This document shows, piece after piece, positions 56,852 to 64,000 of a DNA stretch of 64,000 bases. Numbering within the stretch: position 1 is the first letter of the stretch; each line of letters opens with the position of its first letter. The stretch comes from Xenorhabdus sp014467285. Its GTDB lineage: Bacteria > Pseudomonadota > Gammaproteobacteria > Enterobacterales > Enterobacteriaceae. Below the pieces are notes generated by a model that saw nothing but the letters and a program-made list of their open reading frames with translations, was not told the origin of the DNA and did no database searches. The stretch lies in NCBI RefSeq assembly GCF_014467285.1, contig NZ_NKHR01000018.1, positions 30,508-94,507 of the forward strand, in the 5' to 3' direction. The translations under genes were made by a program, and so were the position numbers.

Positions 56852-57473
56852 GATTAATTTCTCTCCATTCTCCGGGGGACAATGAGCTTAATTGTATCGA
56901 ACCCATACTGAAACGAATTAGGCGCAATGTGGGAAAACCAACATGAGCAGTCATTCTGCGTACCTGACGGTTACGGCCTTCATATAGCGTTATTTTGAGC
57001 CAGCTTACGGGAATATTTTTTCGCTCTCGAATGGGTGGCGTTCGTTTCCAGAGCCATTCTGGTTCTTCCACTCGTTCTGCGCCGGCAGGTAGTGTCGGAC
57101 CATCTTTTAACGTGACGCCATTGCGTAGCTTACCCAGAGCTACCTCATCAGGAATGCCTTCTACCTGAACATAATAAACTTTAGCTGTTTTTTTGTGAGG
57201 TTGAGTCAACCTGGCTTGCAATTTACCATCATTGGTTAACACGAGTAACCCTTCGCTGTCGCGATCCAAACGGCCTGCGGCATAAACATCAGTAAACGGA
57301 ATAAAATCTTTTAATGTTGTTCTTCCCATTTCATCGGTGAATTGGGGAAGAACATCATAAGGTTTGTTAAAGATTAATACCCGACGAGGGCCTGTTGATT
57401 TTTTTATCGTATTGTTATTTTTTCTTTGGCTGAATCGGTTAAGTTGGCGTTTTTTAAAAGAGATATTTGTCAT
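56844..57473 (-). CDS. rluE: 23S rRNA pseudouridine 2457 synthase RluE
   Basis: A 209-residue RsuA-family enzyme making pseudouridine 2457 in 23S rRNA. Catalytic Asp in AAGRLDRDSEGLLVLTNDG; the EGRNRQVRRMTAHVGFPTLRLIR motif follows. I use ATG 57473 (MTNISFKKRQLNRF), giving the basic N-terminus seen in E. coli; the frame extends 25 codons further upstream without support. Divergent from icd. Confidence 0.93.
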   Translation of the reverse strand: MTNISFKKRQLNRFSQRKNNNTIKKSTGPRRVLIFNKPYDVLPQFTDEMGRTTLKDFIPFTDVYAAGRLDRDSEGLLVLTNDGKLQARLTQPHKKTAKVYYVQVEGIPDEVALGKLRNGVTLKDGPTLPAGAERVEEPEWLWKRTPPIRERKNIPVSWLKITLYEGRNRQVRRMTAHVGFPTLRLIRFSMGSIQLSSLSPGEWREINLV

Positions 57474-57613
57474 GATAAGCCATCGCGAAAAATTAGGGTA
57501 CGTATTATACCTTAAATCTGTGACCATTGGCGTTTGCAGAATATTCAAGTAGTATTGACACGTCCCTTACAAAAATTTAACAAGGCATTGCGTTTATTTG
57601 AAAGGAGAGGTTA

Positions 57614-58867
57614 ATGGAAAGCAAAGTAGTTGTTCCGGCGGAAGGTAAAAAAATTACTATCGATGCCAAAGGTAAATTAAATGTTCCGAATAACCCTGTA
57701 ATCCCTTATATCGAAGGGGATGGCATTGGTGTTGATGTTACGCCGGTCATGCTGAAAGTTGTGGATGCTGCTGTTCAGAAAGCTTATAGCAGCGAGCGCA
57801 AAATTTCTTGGATGGAAATCTACACAGGTGAAAAATCCACACATGTTTATGGTAAAGATGTTTGGTTACCAGATGAAACACTGGATTTGATCCGTGAATA
57901 CCGTGTTGCTATCAAAGGCCCTCTGACAACGCCAGTCGGTGGCGGCATCCGCTCGCTGAACGTGGCGCTGCGCCAGCAATTGGATCTGTATGTCTGCCTG
58001 CGCCCGGTTCGTTACTATCAAGGTACACCAAGCCCTGTTAAACAGCCTGAGCTGACTGATATGGTCATTTTCCGCGAAAATGCTGAAGATATCTATGCGG
58101 GTATCGAGTGGAAAGCCGGTTCAGCGGAAGCGGACAAAGTCATCAAATTCCTGCAAGATGAAATGGGTGTTAGCAAAATTCGTTTCCCTCAACAGTGTGG
58201 CATCGGCGTGAAGCCTTGCTCAGAAGAGGGCACTAAACGCTTGGTGCGTGCTGCAATTGAATACGCTATTGATAATGATCGTGAATCCGTGACTCTGGTT
58301 CATAAAGGCAACATCATGAAATTCACTGAAGGTGCCTTTAAAGATTGGGGTTATGAATTGGCCCGCACTGAATTTGGCGGAGAACTGCTGGATGGCGGCC
58401 CGTGGGTTAAGATCAAAAATCCTAAGAGTGGCAAAGACATTATCATCAAGGATGTGATTGCAGATGCTTTCCTGCAACAAATTCTGCTTCGCCCTGCTGA
58501 ATACGACGTTATCGCTTGTATGAACCTGAATGGCGACTACATTTCTGATGCATTGGCTGCGCAAGTCGGCGGTATCGGTATCGCTCCGGGTGCAAACATT
58601 GGTGACGAGTGTGCATTGTTCGAAGCAACACACGGTACTGCACCTAAATATGCGGGTCAGGATAAAGTCAATCCGGGTTCTGTCATTCTCTCCGCTGAGA
58701 TGATGCTGCGCCATATGGGGTGGTTCGAAGCCGCAAACCTAATTGTTAAGGGAATGGAAGGCGCAATTGCTGCCAAGACCGTCACTTACGATTTCGAACG
58801 TCTGATGGATGGTGCTAAGCTGCTGAAATGTAGCGAGTTCGGTGATGCAATTATTTCTCATATGTAA
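57614..58867 (+). CDS. icd: NADP-dependent isocitrate dehydrogenase
   Basis: A 417-residue TCA-cycle enzyme. Ser114 in GGGIRSLNVAL is the site phosphorylated by AceK in E. coli, and GDYISDALAAQVGGIGIAPGANIGD is the family signature. The gene is complete although a prophage lies directly behind: its last residues (SEFGDAIISHM) differ slightly from E. coli IIENM, fitting a 3' end rebuilt by phage integration. AGGAGAGG ribosome site. Confidence 0.98.
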   Translation: MESKVVVPAEGKKITIDAKGKLNVPNNPVIPYIEGDGIGVDVTPVMLKVVDAAVQKAYSSERKISWMEIYTGEKSTHVYGKDVWLPDETLDLIREYRVAIKGPLTTPVGGGIRSLNVALRQQLDLYVCLRPVRYYQGTPSPVKQPELTDMVIFRENAEDIYAGIEWKAGSAEADKVIKFLQDEMGVSKIRFPQQCGIGVKPCSEEGTKRLVRAAIEYAIDNDRESVTLVHKGNIMKFTEGAFKDWGYELARTEFGGELLDGGPWVKIKNPKSGKDIIIKDVIADAFLQQILLRPAEYDVIACMNLNGDYISDALAAQVGGIGIAPGANIGDECALFEATHGTAPKYAGQDKVNPGSVILSAEMMLRHMGWFEAANLIVKGMEGAIAAKTVTYDFERLMDGAKLLKCSEFGDAIISHM

Positions 58868-58887
58868 TTGATTGCGTAACTGAATAG

Positions 58888-58920
58888 ATAACGGGGGCTT
58901 AATAGTTCCCGTTATTTTTA
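58888..58920 (+). terminator. Intrinsic terminator after icd
   Basis: ATAACGGG pairs with CCCGTTAT around a 12-base loop, then TTTTT. Confidence 0.85.
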
Positions 58921-58934
58921 ACGATATGAAAATT

Positions 58935-58960
58935 CTTCTGCAAAACTCTTCTGCAAAACT
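58935..58960 (+). repeat. 13-bp tandem duplication beyond icd
   Basis: CTTCTGCAAAACT is repeated head-to-tail twice, between the icd terminator and the integrase stop, close to where the prophage attL should be. Possible integrase arm sites; unproven. Confidence 0.6.
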
Positions 58961-58976
58961 GGTTATAATTTAACCG

Positions 58977-59816
58977 TTATTTCACCGCCAAAATAGTCCA
59001 ATCTTTACCTCTATCATCATGGTATTTATCTGTCATTAACTGGCTCTTATGACCTAGCAATGTTTTTGTATCAACTCCTTGTTCGCGATACAAACGCTCC
59101 GATAATGACCTTTGTTCATGGAAGCTGGGAGGTGTACCTTTCTCCCACTTGAAATCTGTCTCATCACGGATCTTTTTAAAACCGGCAGTGATAGCATTAG
59201 CAGACACCTGACCACCGCGTTTAGCTTGTGAAGTCGTATGGTGATAGTAGAGCACGTGAGGGCTTAATATCCTATCTCTGTAACGTGCTATTACATCTCG
59301 TAATGTAAAGCCTATTTTTTCACATTTGAGATTTAGGGGAATCGCCAGTTTAGTTCCTGTCTTTTCCTGAATAATATGTAAGTGATCATCCCATACGTCG
59401 TCGAACCGTAATTTGGAGATATATCCTAAGCGTTGTCCGGTGTCCATATAGCTATTTAGCCAGCTTGTTACTGATATTCCTTTTTTTATCTTTCGGCTAA
59501 TTTCATCTTTTACTTTTATGAGCTGAGTCATTTTGACCTCAGCTAAACGGGAATTAGCTTCTACAGCAATGGCTCTTGCAGCTTCTTCGTCATCCCCTAA
59601 GCCATGAAATTTTCCTGTAATCGGGTGCTTATAGCGCCAATAGATCTTTTTTGTTCTGGCGTCTGTGTAACAGGATATGGGGAAATCAAAAAGCAGGCGC
59701 TGGGCAGTGCCATTATCGATCCTTTTTTCATTGCGGATGCGATGGGGGAGGAAAAGGGCACCCTGACCGACAGGATTATCCTCAATCTGGTGGGGGAATG
59801 TGCGAATGCGTAACAT
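58977..59816 (-). pseudogene. Prophage tyrosine integrase with internal deletion and altered N-terminus
   Basis: The 279-residue frame is a damaged phage integrase. Residues 48-124 are the N-terminal arm-binding domain of lambdoid integrases (CYTDARTKKIYWRYKHP...). They join directly at about residue 125 to the catalytic domain, beginning TGQRLGYISKLRFDD. The core-binding domain of 100 or more residues usual in between is missing. Catalytic Arg129, Lys155, His233/Arg236 (HEQR), His256 and Tyr265 remain. The first 47 residues are antisense to the end of another phage gene, so the real N-terminus is lost; similarity starts near 59675. It sits at icd, the integration site of e14 and phage 21. 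In frame, but unlikely to be active. Confidence 0.85.
59690..59813 (+). pseudogene. C-terminal remnant of a phage gene upstream of Q
   Basis: The plus frame ending at 59813 (ADAMGEEKGTLTDRIILNLV...) overlaps the Q start in the way phage genes upstream of Q do. Its 5' part is replaced by antisense integrase sequence, so only about 40 codons survive. Family not recognised. Confidence 0.45.
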
Positions 59817-60204
59817 GCCAATAATCCTTAATCAGTGGGGCACATGGGCCAGTGAGGGGAACAGTGCGGTTGACTGGGCGCCCATTGCCGCGGGATTTAA
59901 AGGACTGGTTACCAGCCCCCGAAAGACCTGTGTCCAATGTTGTGATGATGATGGATTCGCTATCGATGCGGCGGTTCTGCGCTTGAAGAAACATAATCCT
60001 TATTCGTACCAACTGATCGTACTGCATTATATTAAAGCACTGCCATTGAGACCGATGGGCACTAAGCTGGGTATTTCTCATAACGAAGTCGCCAAACGGC
60101 TACAGGCAGCCGAGGGATTTATTGAGGGCGTACTGGCTGTTTCAGATGTCGTTTTGGAGCTGGATAAATGCGTGCAAAAAGAAACCATTAATCAGGTTGC
60201 GTAA
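59806..60204 (+). CDS. Phage late antitermination protein Q-like
   Basis: A 132-residue protein of the lambdoid antitermination Q type (Phage_antitermQ). ILNQWGTWASE near the start, then IAAGFKGLV, CVQCCDDDGF, and a helix-turn-helix-like KLGISHNEVAKRLQAAEGFIEG, as in Q proteins of this class, which let RNA polymerase read through terminators into late genes. Start at ATG 59806, behind GGGGG; ATG 59815 or GTG 59800 are possible. The late genes it would control (methylase, endolysin, Rz) are damaged. Length is normal for the family, so it may be intact. Confidence 0.85.
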   Translation: MRNMPIILNQWGTWASEGNSAVDWAPIAAGFKGLVTSPRKTCVQCCDDDGFAIDAAVLRLKKHNPYSYQLIVLHYIKALPLRPMGTKLGISHNEVAKRLQAAEGFIEGVLAVSDVVLELDKCVQKETINQVA

Positions 60205-60300
60205 TTACAAAAGACAGTATATTGTGATAAGTTAATAAGATAAATTATCTGCATTACTGTTATAATCAATAACCCGATAACCCGATTTTCCACCTGTTCT

Positions 60301-60461
60301 TATGAAATCGAAGATAACACTTTCTGAGCCTGAACGAATTACATTGCAACAACTGGCTATCACTGGCGACGTTTTATCACCTGGACTCAAGATACCATGG
60401 AGTATGAGCTAAATATGCTATTGGAAGGTTATGGTGATCAATTTGCAATTAATTTTTCTTG
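60301..60461 (+). pseudogene. Small frameshifted remnant, perhaps of an IS630-type transposase
   Basis: ATG 60301 opens a frame beginning MKSKITLSEPERITLQQLA, similar to the start of some IS630-family transposases, that soon stops; an overlapping frame continues with YHWRRFITWTQDTMEYELNM and ends at TGA 60459-60461. The two pieces do not make one recognised protein. Confidence 0.3.
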
Positions 60462-60504
60462 AGTACTTAACAATGTCACACAGCTTATCGAATGCTCAGA
60501 CCTC

Positions 60505-60680
60505 GCCCAGTGCCTGTCTCTTATACACAACTTTGTATCCTGCTGTTTTTTTATATGAATTATTTTAAACTTTTCGAGACAACGTTGAAAAATATTTCCT
60601 TTAAAATCAGTTGAGTATATTTATCAAATCACGGTCATTCACTCGTAATTTGAGATGTGACTAAAAGACAGGCACAGTGC
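60505..60680. mobile_element. IS50-like miniature element (158 bp) with 9-bp target duplication
   Basis: Left end CTGTCTCTTATACACAACT (60514 on) and right end, read inward, CTGTCTTTTAGTCACATCT (60671 back) are inverted repeats matching at about 15 of 19 positions; the left one is nearly an IS50/Tn5-type end. Flanking 9-mers GCCCAGTGC (60505-60513) and GCACAGTGC (60672-60680) agree in 8 of 9, the 9-bp duplication of IS4/IS50-family transposition. The 158-bp interior has no gene. Removing it restores a GC stem (CCTCGC/GCGGGG plus T-run), so it lies in a terminator loop. A transposase elsewhere would be needed for movement. Confidence 0.75.
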
Positions 60681-60950
60681 GGGGTTTTTTATTTCTGGGC
60701 TATTTAATGGCAATGCGGAATAGATTTAAGAATAAATTTTACAGAAAATAAACAATATCAGTTTAATATAATTAAAAGTTATTCCATTATAATATATTTA
60801 TCTTTGTTGTAAGATTGTTTTTGATGTTTCCTTCTTAGTTTATTTTGGTATGGTTAAATACGTAAGCAGCTTACTAATTAAATATGGGTCCATGGTTATT
60901 TTGGTTGTATATAAAAAATAATAATACCATTAACTAATGAGGGTACTATA

Positions 60951-61520
60951 ATGGCAGATGTAATCGATGTATTGGTTGTTGTGGATGCGCAATCTATTAT
61001 GAAATATATTACAGATAATAAAATGAAAAATGAAATGGATGTTAATAAGCCTATCTTACTTGGAAATAAAAGTGAATATATCCATATGTTGACGCCGCCA
61101 AATAAAGAACATTATATGAGCGGTCAAGGGACAAGTGAATTATGGATTAAAGTTAACATTGGTGATGTTGTCCGTTGGCGTGGGGTTACTTTGTCTAAGG
61201 ATTCAGAGTATTCGGCTGCATTATTGAAGCTTAAATCAGTTGGAGGGACACCCCAAAATTACTTTGCCACCCCTAAAGTACAACCAATACATTCTTATGT
61301 TCCAGTGTTGAAGTCGGATAATGCAATACTAAATCCAGATCCGCTCGAAGTAAATTTCCAGGAGACAATTGGCTATTATTGGGAAACTTCAATTAAAAAT
61401 ATGCCGATTCCAGGTAAATCTATCACACAGAATTATACATTTACTGTTGGAATATATAAAAATGGTAATCCCAAAGCATATGTTCATTGGGACCCAGCCA
61501 TTGTTCTTGACAATAAATAA
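60951..61520 (+). CDS. PixA/AidA-family inclusion body protein
   Basis: A 189-residue cytosolic protein of the AidA/PixA family. It opens IDVLVVVDAQSIMKYI and has SGQGTSELWIKVNIGDVVRWRGVTLS, then YYWETSIKNMPIPGKSITQNYTFTVGIY and ends VHWDPAIVLDNK, the order of conserved blocks in this family. PixA of Xenorhabdus nematophila (185 residues) makes large methionine-rich crystalline inclusions late in growth; AidA of Ralstonia is its relative. Met content here is modest. The gene is a lone cargo gene inside the prophage, with its own promoter region and terminator. It may matter in insect or nematode interaction, which is inference. Confidence 0.88.
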   Translation: MADVIDVLVVVDAQSIMKYITDNKMKNEMDVNKPILLGNKSEYIHMLTPPNKEHYMSGQGTSELWIKVNIGDVVRWRGVTLSKDSEYSAALLKLKSVGGTPQNYFATPKVQPIHSYVPVLKSDNAILNPDPLEVNFQETIGYYWETSIKNMPIPGKSITQNYTFTVGIYKNGNPKAYVHWDPAIVLDNK

Positions 61521-61550
61521 TCCATCATGTAATTTCCAATCATAAATGTA

Positions 61551-61575
61551 AGCCTCGCACTCGCGGGGCTTTTTG
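61551..61575 (+). terminator. Intrinsic terminator after the PixA-like gene
   Basis: AGCCTCGC pairs with GCGGGGCT (one T-G) around 4 bases, then TTTTT. Confidence 0.9.
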
Positions 61576-61879
61576 CTATCTACCAGTAGTCAATTTTGAG
61601 TTTACAACTCAAATTGATCGGGGTCGGACAGCACCCTACATTACTGTTAAATCAATATGTTAGATTGGTTTTTGGGTGAGATGAGCAACACCTCGAATTG
61701 GTATAGAGAACACCCCTGCATGTTATATAATTCATATGATTAATTTGATTTTCAGCGAAAAAGAGATCACCCCCATGAAAGACGAATTCGAATGGTGTGA
61801 TGAGTTCGATGGATTTCAATTCCAACCTGTAAACCATCTCTACAAGCTCAACTATCCGGTAATTCCGGTTAGTTCAAAC
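61576..61879. other. Prophage intergenic stretch
   Basis: A hairpin TTGAGTT/AACTCAA lies near 61600. A 58-codon frame at 61736-61912 has no ribosome site and overlaps the minus-strand gene. I see nothing else in these 304 bp. Confidence 0.35.
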
Positions 61880-62092
61880 TTACTCGTTATTGCTTCGATA
61901 CTTTTTGCGTAGTCTGATCCCAACAATGACAAGACCAATGGCTAGTAAACTTTTAACTGAGTTATATAACCAGTCCACTTCAATATCAGATGTCACCCAC
62001 TTTAAAATTGATAGCGCGAGTAAAAATATCCCCCCAAAGATGAATGCTAGAGGTGTTTTATCTCCAAGTGGTAATTTTTCGAATTGTGACAT
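61880..62092 (-). CDS. Small two-helix membrane protein
   Basis: A 70-residue protein with two hydrophobic segments (LAFIFGGIFLLALSILKWV and SLLAIGLVIVGIRL) joined by an acidic loop, ending in a basic tail RLRKKYRSNNE. AAGGA precedes the ATG by seven bases. Topology is like phage holins or superinfection-exclusion proteins, but no family match is claimed. It is on the strand opposite to the late phage genes, which speaks for a lysogenic (moron) gene. Confidence 0.55.
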   Translation of the reverse strand: MSQFEKLPLGDKTPLAFIFGGIFLLALSILKWVTSDIEVDWLYNSVKSLLAIGLVIVGIRLRKKYRSNNE

Positions 62093-62386
62093 ATTAAATC
62101 CTTATAATATTTACCGATGGTTATTTGATATAAGTTTCACATATTCGGTTATTCCGAACAACCGAATTCTGTAGCTATAAATGCTTCGGTAGTGTGAGAC
62201 AGTCCGACTGAACTAACTCAGCCAATCTATACAAGATCGTTTAATATGGCCTTTTTCGTATCTGCCACCGCAATCATTTCCAGAATCTCCGTATAACACA
62301 TTGCGGTTGGCATCTTATTAACTACATGGTCGCTTAATGCGGCCTTTTTGCTTTCTGGCTGCACCACTAGAGAGGGAGGTGGAACG

Positions 62387-63094
62387 GTGAAATACATGGA
62401 AAGTAAATCCCGTATCGCGAAACATATCGCCCCCTTTATTCTGGCACATTTAACAACAGACACGGTTTATGTTGAGCCGTTTGCGGGCGGCATGAATATG
62501 GTGAGTCACATCAACACCAAACATGCCGGCCCTGTTATTGCCGCTGACAGCCACGAATATTTGATTGAAATGTAGAGAGCTTTGTTATCTGGCTGTCATC
62601 CTCCAGAACAAATATCACGAGAGCAGTATTACGAGATAAAGAATAACAAAGCGGGAATTTCCCATCTAACAGGATGGGTGGGATTTAATTGTAGTTATTC
62701 GGGTAAATGGTTTGATGGCTATGCAGGAATAACACAGACTAAATCAGGCATTCGTGATTATCAATCGGAGGCTATCAGCAATATTCAACGGCAGGTCATC
62801 GATCTGGATGGCGTGCAATTGTTGTGCACTGATTATAAAGAACTGAACATACCGGATGGTGCAGTTGTCTACTGCGACCTGCCCTATGCGAACACCCGGC
62901 AATACCGCGATGCCTTTAATACGACTGAGTTCTGGGGATGGGTTCACAAGTTATCAAATAGATGTACCGTTTTTGTTAGCGAATACACCGCACCGGATGA
63001 TTTTGATTGCATCTGGTCGCGCGAAATTACTAGCGGTATTTCTGGAACAAAAACGACATCAATTGAATCACTATTCATGATGAAGCCTGAGTAG
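62387..63094 (+). pseudogene. Phage DNA adenine methylase (D12 class), disrupted by amber codon
   Basis: GTG 62387 behind GGAGG opens a D12-class N6-adenine methyltransferase: KYMESKSRIAKHIAPF, then the SAM-binding VYVEPFAGGMN. The frame hits TAG at 62573-62575, where relatives have a Trp (AMWQAL-type), and continues in the same frame (LLSGCHPPEQISREQYY, GWVGFNCSYSGKWFDGYAGI) to 63094. The catalytic DPPY motif reads DLPY (YCDLPYANTRQY). Two independent lesions show the gene is dead unless the amber is suppressed, and even then the motif change would likely abolish activity. Confidence 0.85.
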
Positions 63095-63139
63095 CATCGC
63101 CTTCACGTATTTCTGGAACCGACTGACAGGTGACCACAG

Positions 63140-63340
63140 ATGATTAAGGAAATATGCGGTGTGAGGATATTTCCCCTGATTGTAATGTTATATCAGGTTC
63201 GGCGCTGGTGGGCTTTACGTAGACTGCGAAGTCATTGGCGTGGCGACCGGTTCTTTCTGAAACTCGCTCGTCAACCTAAGTACAAATGGATGAGCGATCA
63301 TTTAATTTCTACAAGCGTTATCGATTCCTCAAATTACTGA
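63140..63340 (+). pseudogene. Small basic phage protein, probably frameshifted
   Basis: ATG 63140 (AGGTG six bases upstream) encodes 66 residues rich in Arg and Trp (RRWWALRRLRSHWRGDRFF). At about 63288 a shift of frame would continue as MDERSFNFYKRYRFLKLL and end at a TGA overlapping the start of the next gene (TGATG), which makes a better gene boundary. So the frame probably suffered a one-base indel. Family unknown. Confidence 0.4.
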
Positions 63341-63371
63341 CTGAGGCTGAACAACAACGAGGGAAAATCTG

Positions 63372-63773
63372 ATGACCAGAGGTATTCGCAATAACAATCC
63401 GGGTAATATTGATCACAACCCCGCTAATAAGTGGCAGGGTCAATTGCCCCACGACCCAAAGATTGAGAAGCGTTTCTGTCGGTTCGAGTCACCAGAGTAT
63501 GGCATTCGTGCACTCATGAAGTTGCTGACCAATTACCACAAGGGCGGCCATAACAGCGTGTCTAAAATCATCAACCGCTGGGCACCCAACATAGAAAACA
63601 ATACTACCGCTTACATCAACGGCGTTTCCAAGGCGCTCAATGTTGAAAAGCATCAAGTTCTGGACATCAATAAACCGACGCTGATTGCGCTGGCTAAGTC
63701 CATTATCCGGCACGAGAACGGCCAGCAGCCTTATTCCGATGATATTTTCACACGGGCATTTGAAATGCTATGA
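63372..63773 (+). CDS. Phage endolysin/virion-protein-like (lysis module)
   Basis: A 133-residue protein beginning MTRGIRNNNPGNID, with RFCRFESPEYGIRALMKLLTNY and IINRWAPNIENNTTAYINGVSKAL, as in the phage 'structural protein'/lysis proteins of enterobacterial prophages that resemble lytic transglycosylases. It has no signal peptide, so it would need a holin. It sits just upstream of an Rz-like gene (4-base overlap), the expected lysis order. Confidence 0.75.
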   Translation: MTRGIRNNNPGNIDHNPANKWQGQLPHDPKIEKRFCRFESPEYGIRALMKLLTNYHKGGHNSVSKIINRWAPNIENNTTAYINGVSKALNVEKHQVLDINKPTLIALAKSIIRHENGQQPYSDDIFTRAFEML

Positions 63774-63878
63774 AACTCAATAGTCGGTACTTCACCCTCA
63801 GTGCTTTGGTGATTGTCTCCGGCCTACTGTGGTTCTATTACCGTGAGTATCAGGACAAGGCCGAAGAATACGCTATAG
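63770..63878 (+). pseudogene. Rz-like spanin gene, truncated by IS630 insertion
   Basis: ATG 63770 overlaps the endolysin stop and encodes MKLNSRYFTLSALVIVSGLL, one membrane helix, then WFYYREYQDKAEEYA, the start of an Rz coiled coil. After about 36 codons the frame runs into IS630 sequence (TA near 63875) and stops at 63892. Only the N-terminus remains. Confidence 0.6.
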
Positions 63879-63883
63879 CAGAA

Positions 63884-64000
63884 TCAACATGATCTGACAC
63901 ATTCGATGTGCTCGGTGAACAACTCATCAACGGAACATCTTTTTTGTCTTCTTATCGCTTTTGCCCCACCCCATTTGTGTTCTATGGGATTCAAGTCCGG
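63884..64000 (-). mobile_element. IS630-family transposase, C-terminal part (runs off window)
   Basis: Read on the minus strand from the window edge: PDLNPIEHKWGGAKAIRRQK then RCSVDELFTEHIECV and a stop (TGA) at 63884-63886. PDLNPIE is the motif holding the third catalytic acidic residue of IS630 transposases. The IS end meets the Rz-like gene at a TA, the target of this family. The rest lies beyond the window. Confidence 0.8.

Larger units (their letters stand above)
60205..60950. other. Region between Q and the PixA-like gene
   Basis: This 746-bp AT-rich stretch contains the frameshifted remnant, the miniature element and a T-rich terminator end (about 60681-60690), then the upstream region of the PixA-like gene with a TATAAT at 60788-60793. 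No other coding frame is convincing. Confidence 0.5.

Noticed and set aside
60514..60532. The sequence is nearly the Tn5 mosaic end used in some sequencing library kits, so might be an adaptor artefact.
   Set aside because: It differs from the mosaic end, the matching right end is diverged, and a 9-bp duplication flanks the pair, which fits a real aged element.
61736..61912. 58-codon plus-strand frame in the prophage.
   Set aside because: No ribosome site and it overlaps the better-supported minus-strand gene.
62241..62349. Direct repeat of TTAAT-N3-GGCCTTTTT as possible attachment sites.
   Set aside because: Only about 16 bases, inexact, and inside the prophage; more likely terminator-like or chance similarity.
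1..64000. Search by eye for CRISPR arrays, tRNA or rRNA genes, toxin complex, or NRPS/PKS genes.
   Set aside because: None seen; no regularly spaced repeats and no large accessory enzymes in the window.

Overview
The window looks like chromosomal DNA of an entomopathogenic enterobacterium of the Morganellaceae, most likely Xenorhabdus (Photorhabdus is the main alternative). The gene blocks follow Escherichia coli order (yeiE-lysP; rne-rluC-yceF-yceD-rpmF-plsX-fabHDGF-acpP-pabC-mltG-tmk-holB-ycfH-hinT-lpoB-thiK-nagZ-ndh; mfd-lolCDE-cobB-pepT; roxA-phoQ-phoP-purB-hflD-mnmA-nudJ-rluE-icd). The DNA is AT-rich, a umoD-type gene known from Proteus and relatives sits where E. coli has ycfJ, and a PixA-type inclusion-body protein gene, typical of Xenorhabdus, lies in the prophage region. 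Family calls come from reading the proteins by eye; no search was run.

Layout. 1-7.6 kb: the end of a LysR regulator (yeiE), the lysine permease lysP, then an iron/siderophore ABC operon and a CirA-like TonB-dependent receptor with a Fur-like site upstream. 7.6-9.6 kb: putrescine importer plaP behind a structured leader that looks like a peptide-controlled attenuator. 9.9-15.6 kb: dld, sbcB, an orphan phage-like gene, tmaR and a possibly Fur-controlled NAD(P)-binding protein. 15.7-36.6 kb: RNase E, then the ribosome/fatty-acid/cell-wall/DNA-replication block through nagZ and ndh. 37.3-41.4 kb: umoD and mfd. 41.4-43.7 kb: an AT-rich accessory island with two unrecognised genes in one operon. 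43.7-58.9 kb: lolCDE, cobB, pepT, roxA, phoPQ, purB-hflD-mnmA, nudJ-rluE and icd.

58.9-64 kb is a decayed lambdoid prophage at the 3' end of icd, a known integration site for e14 and phage 21. It holds an integrase with an internal deletion, a Q-type antiterminator, a 158-bp IS50-like miniature element inserted in a terminator loop, a PixA-like cargo gene, a DNA adenine methylase killed by an amber codon, an endolysin-like gene, and an Rz-like gene cut short by an IS630-family transposase that runs off the window.

Most novel candidates: the plaP leader (small peptide, mutually exclusive hairpins, second coupled small ORF), the two-gene island before lolC, the PixA-like prophage cargo, and the IS50-like miniature element.
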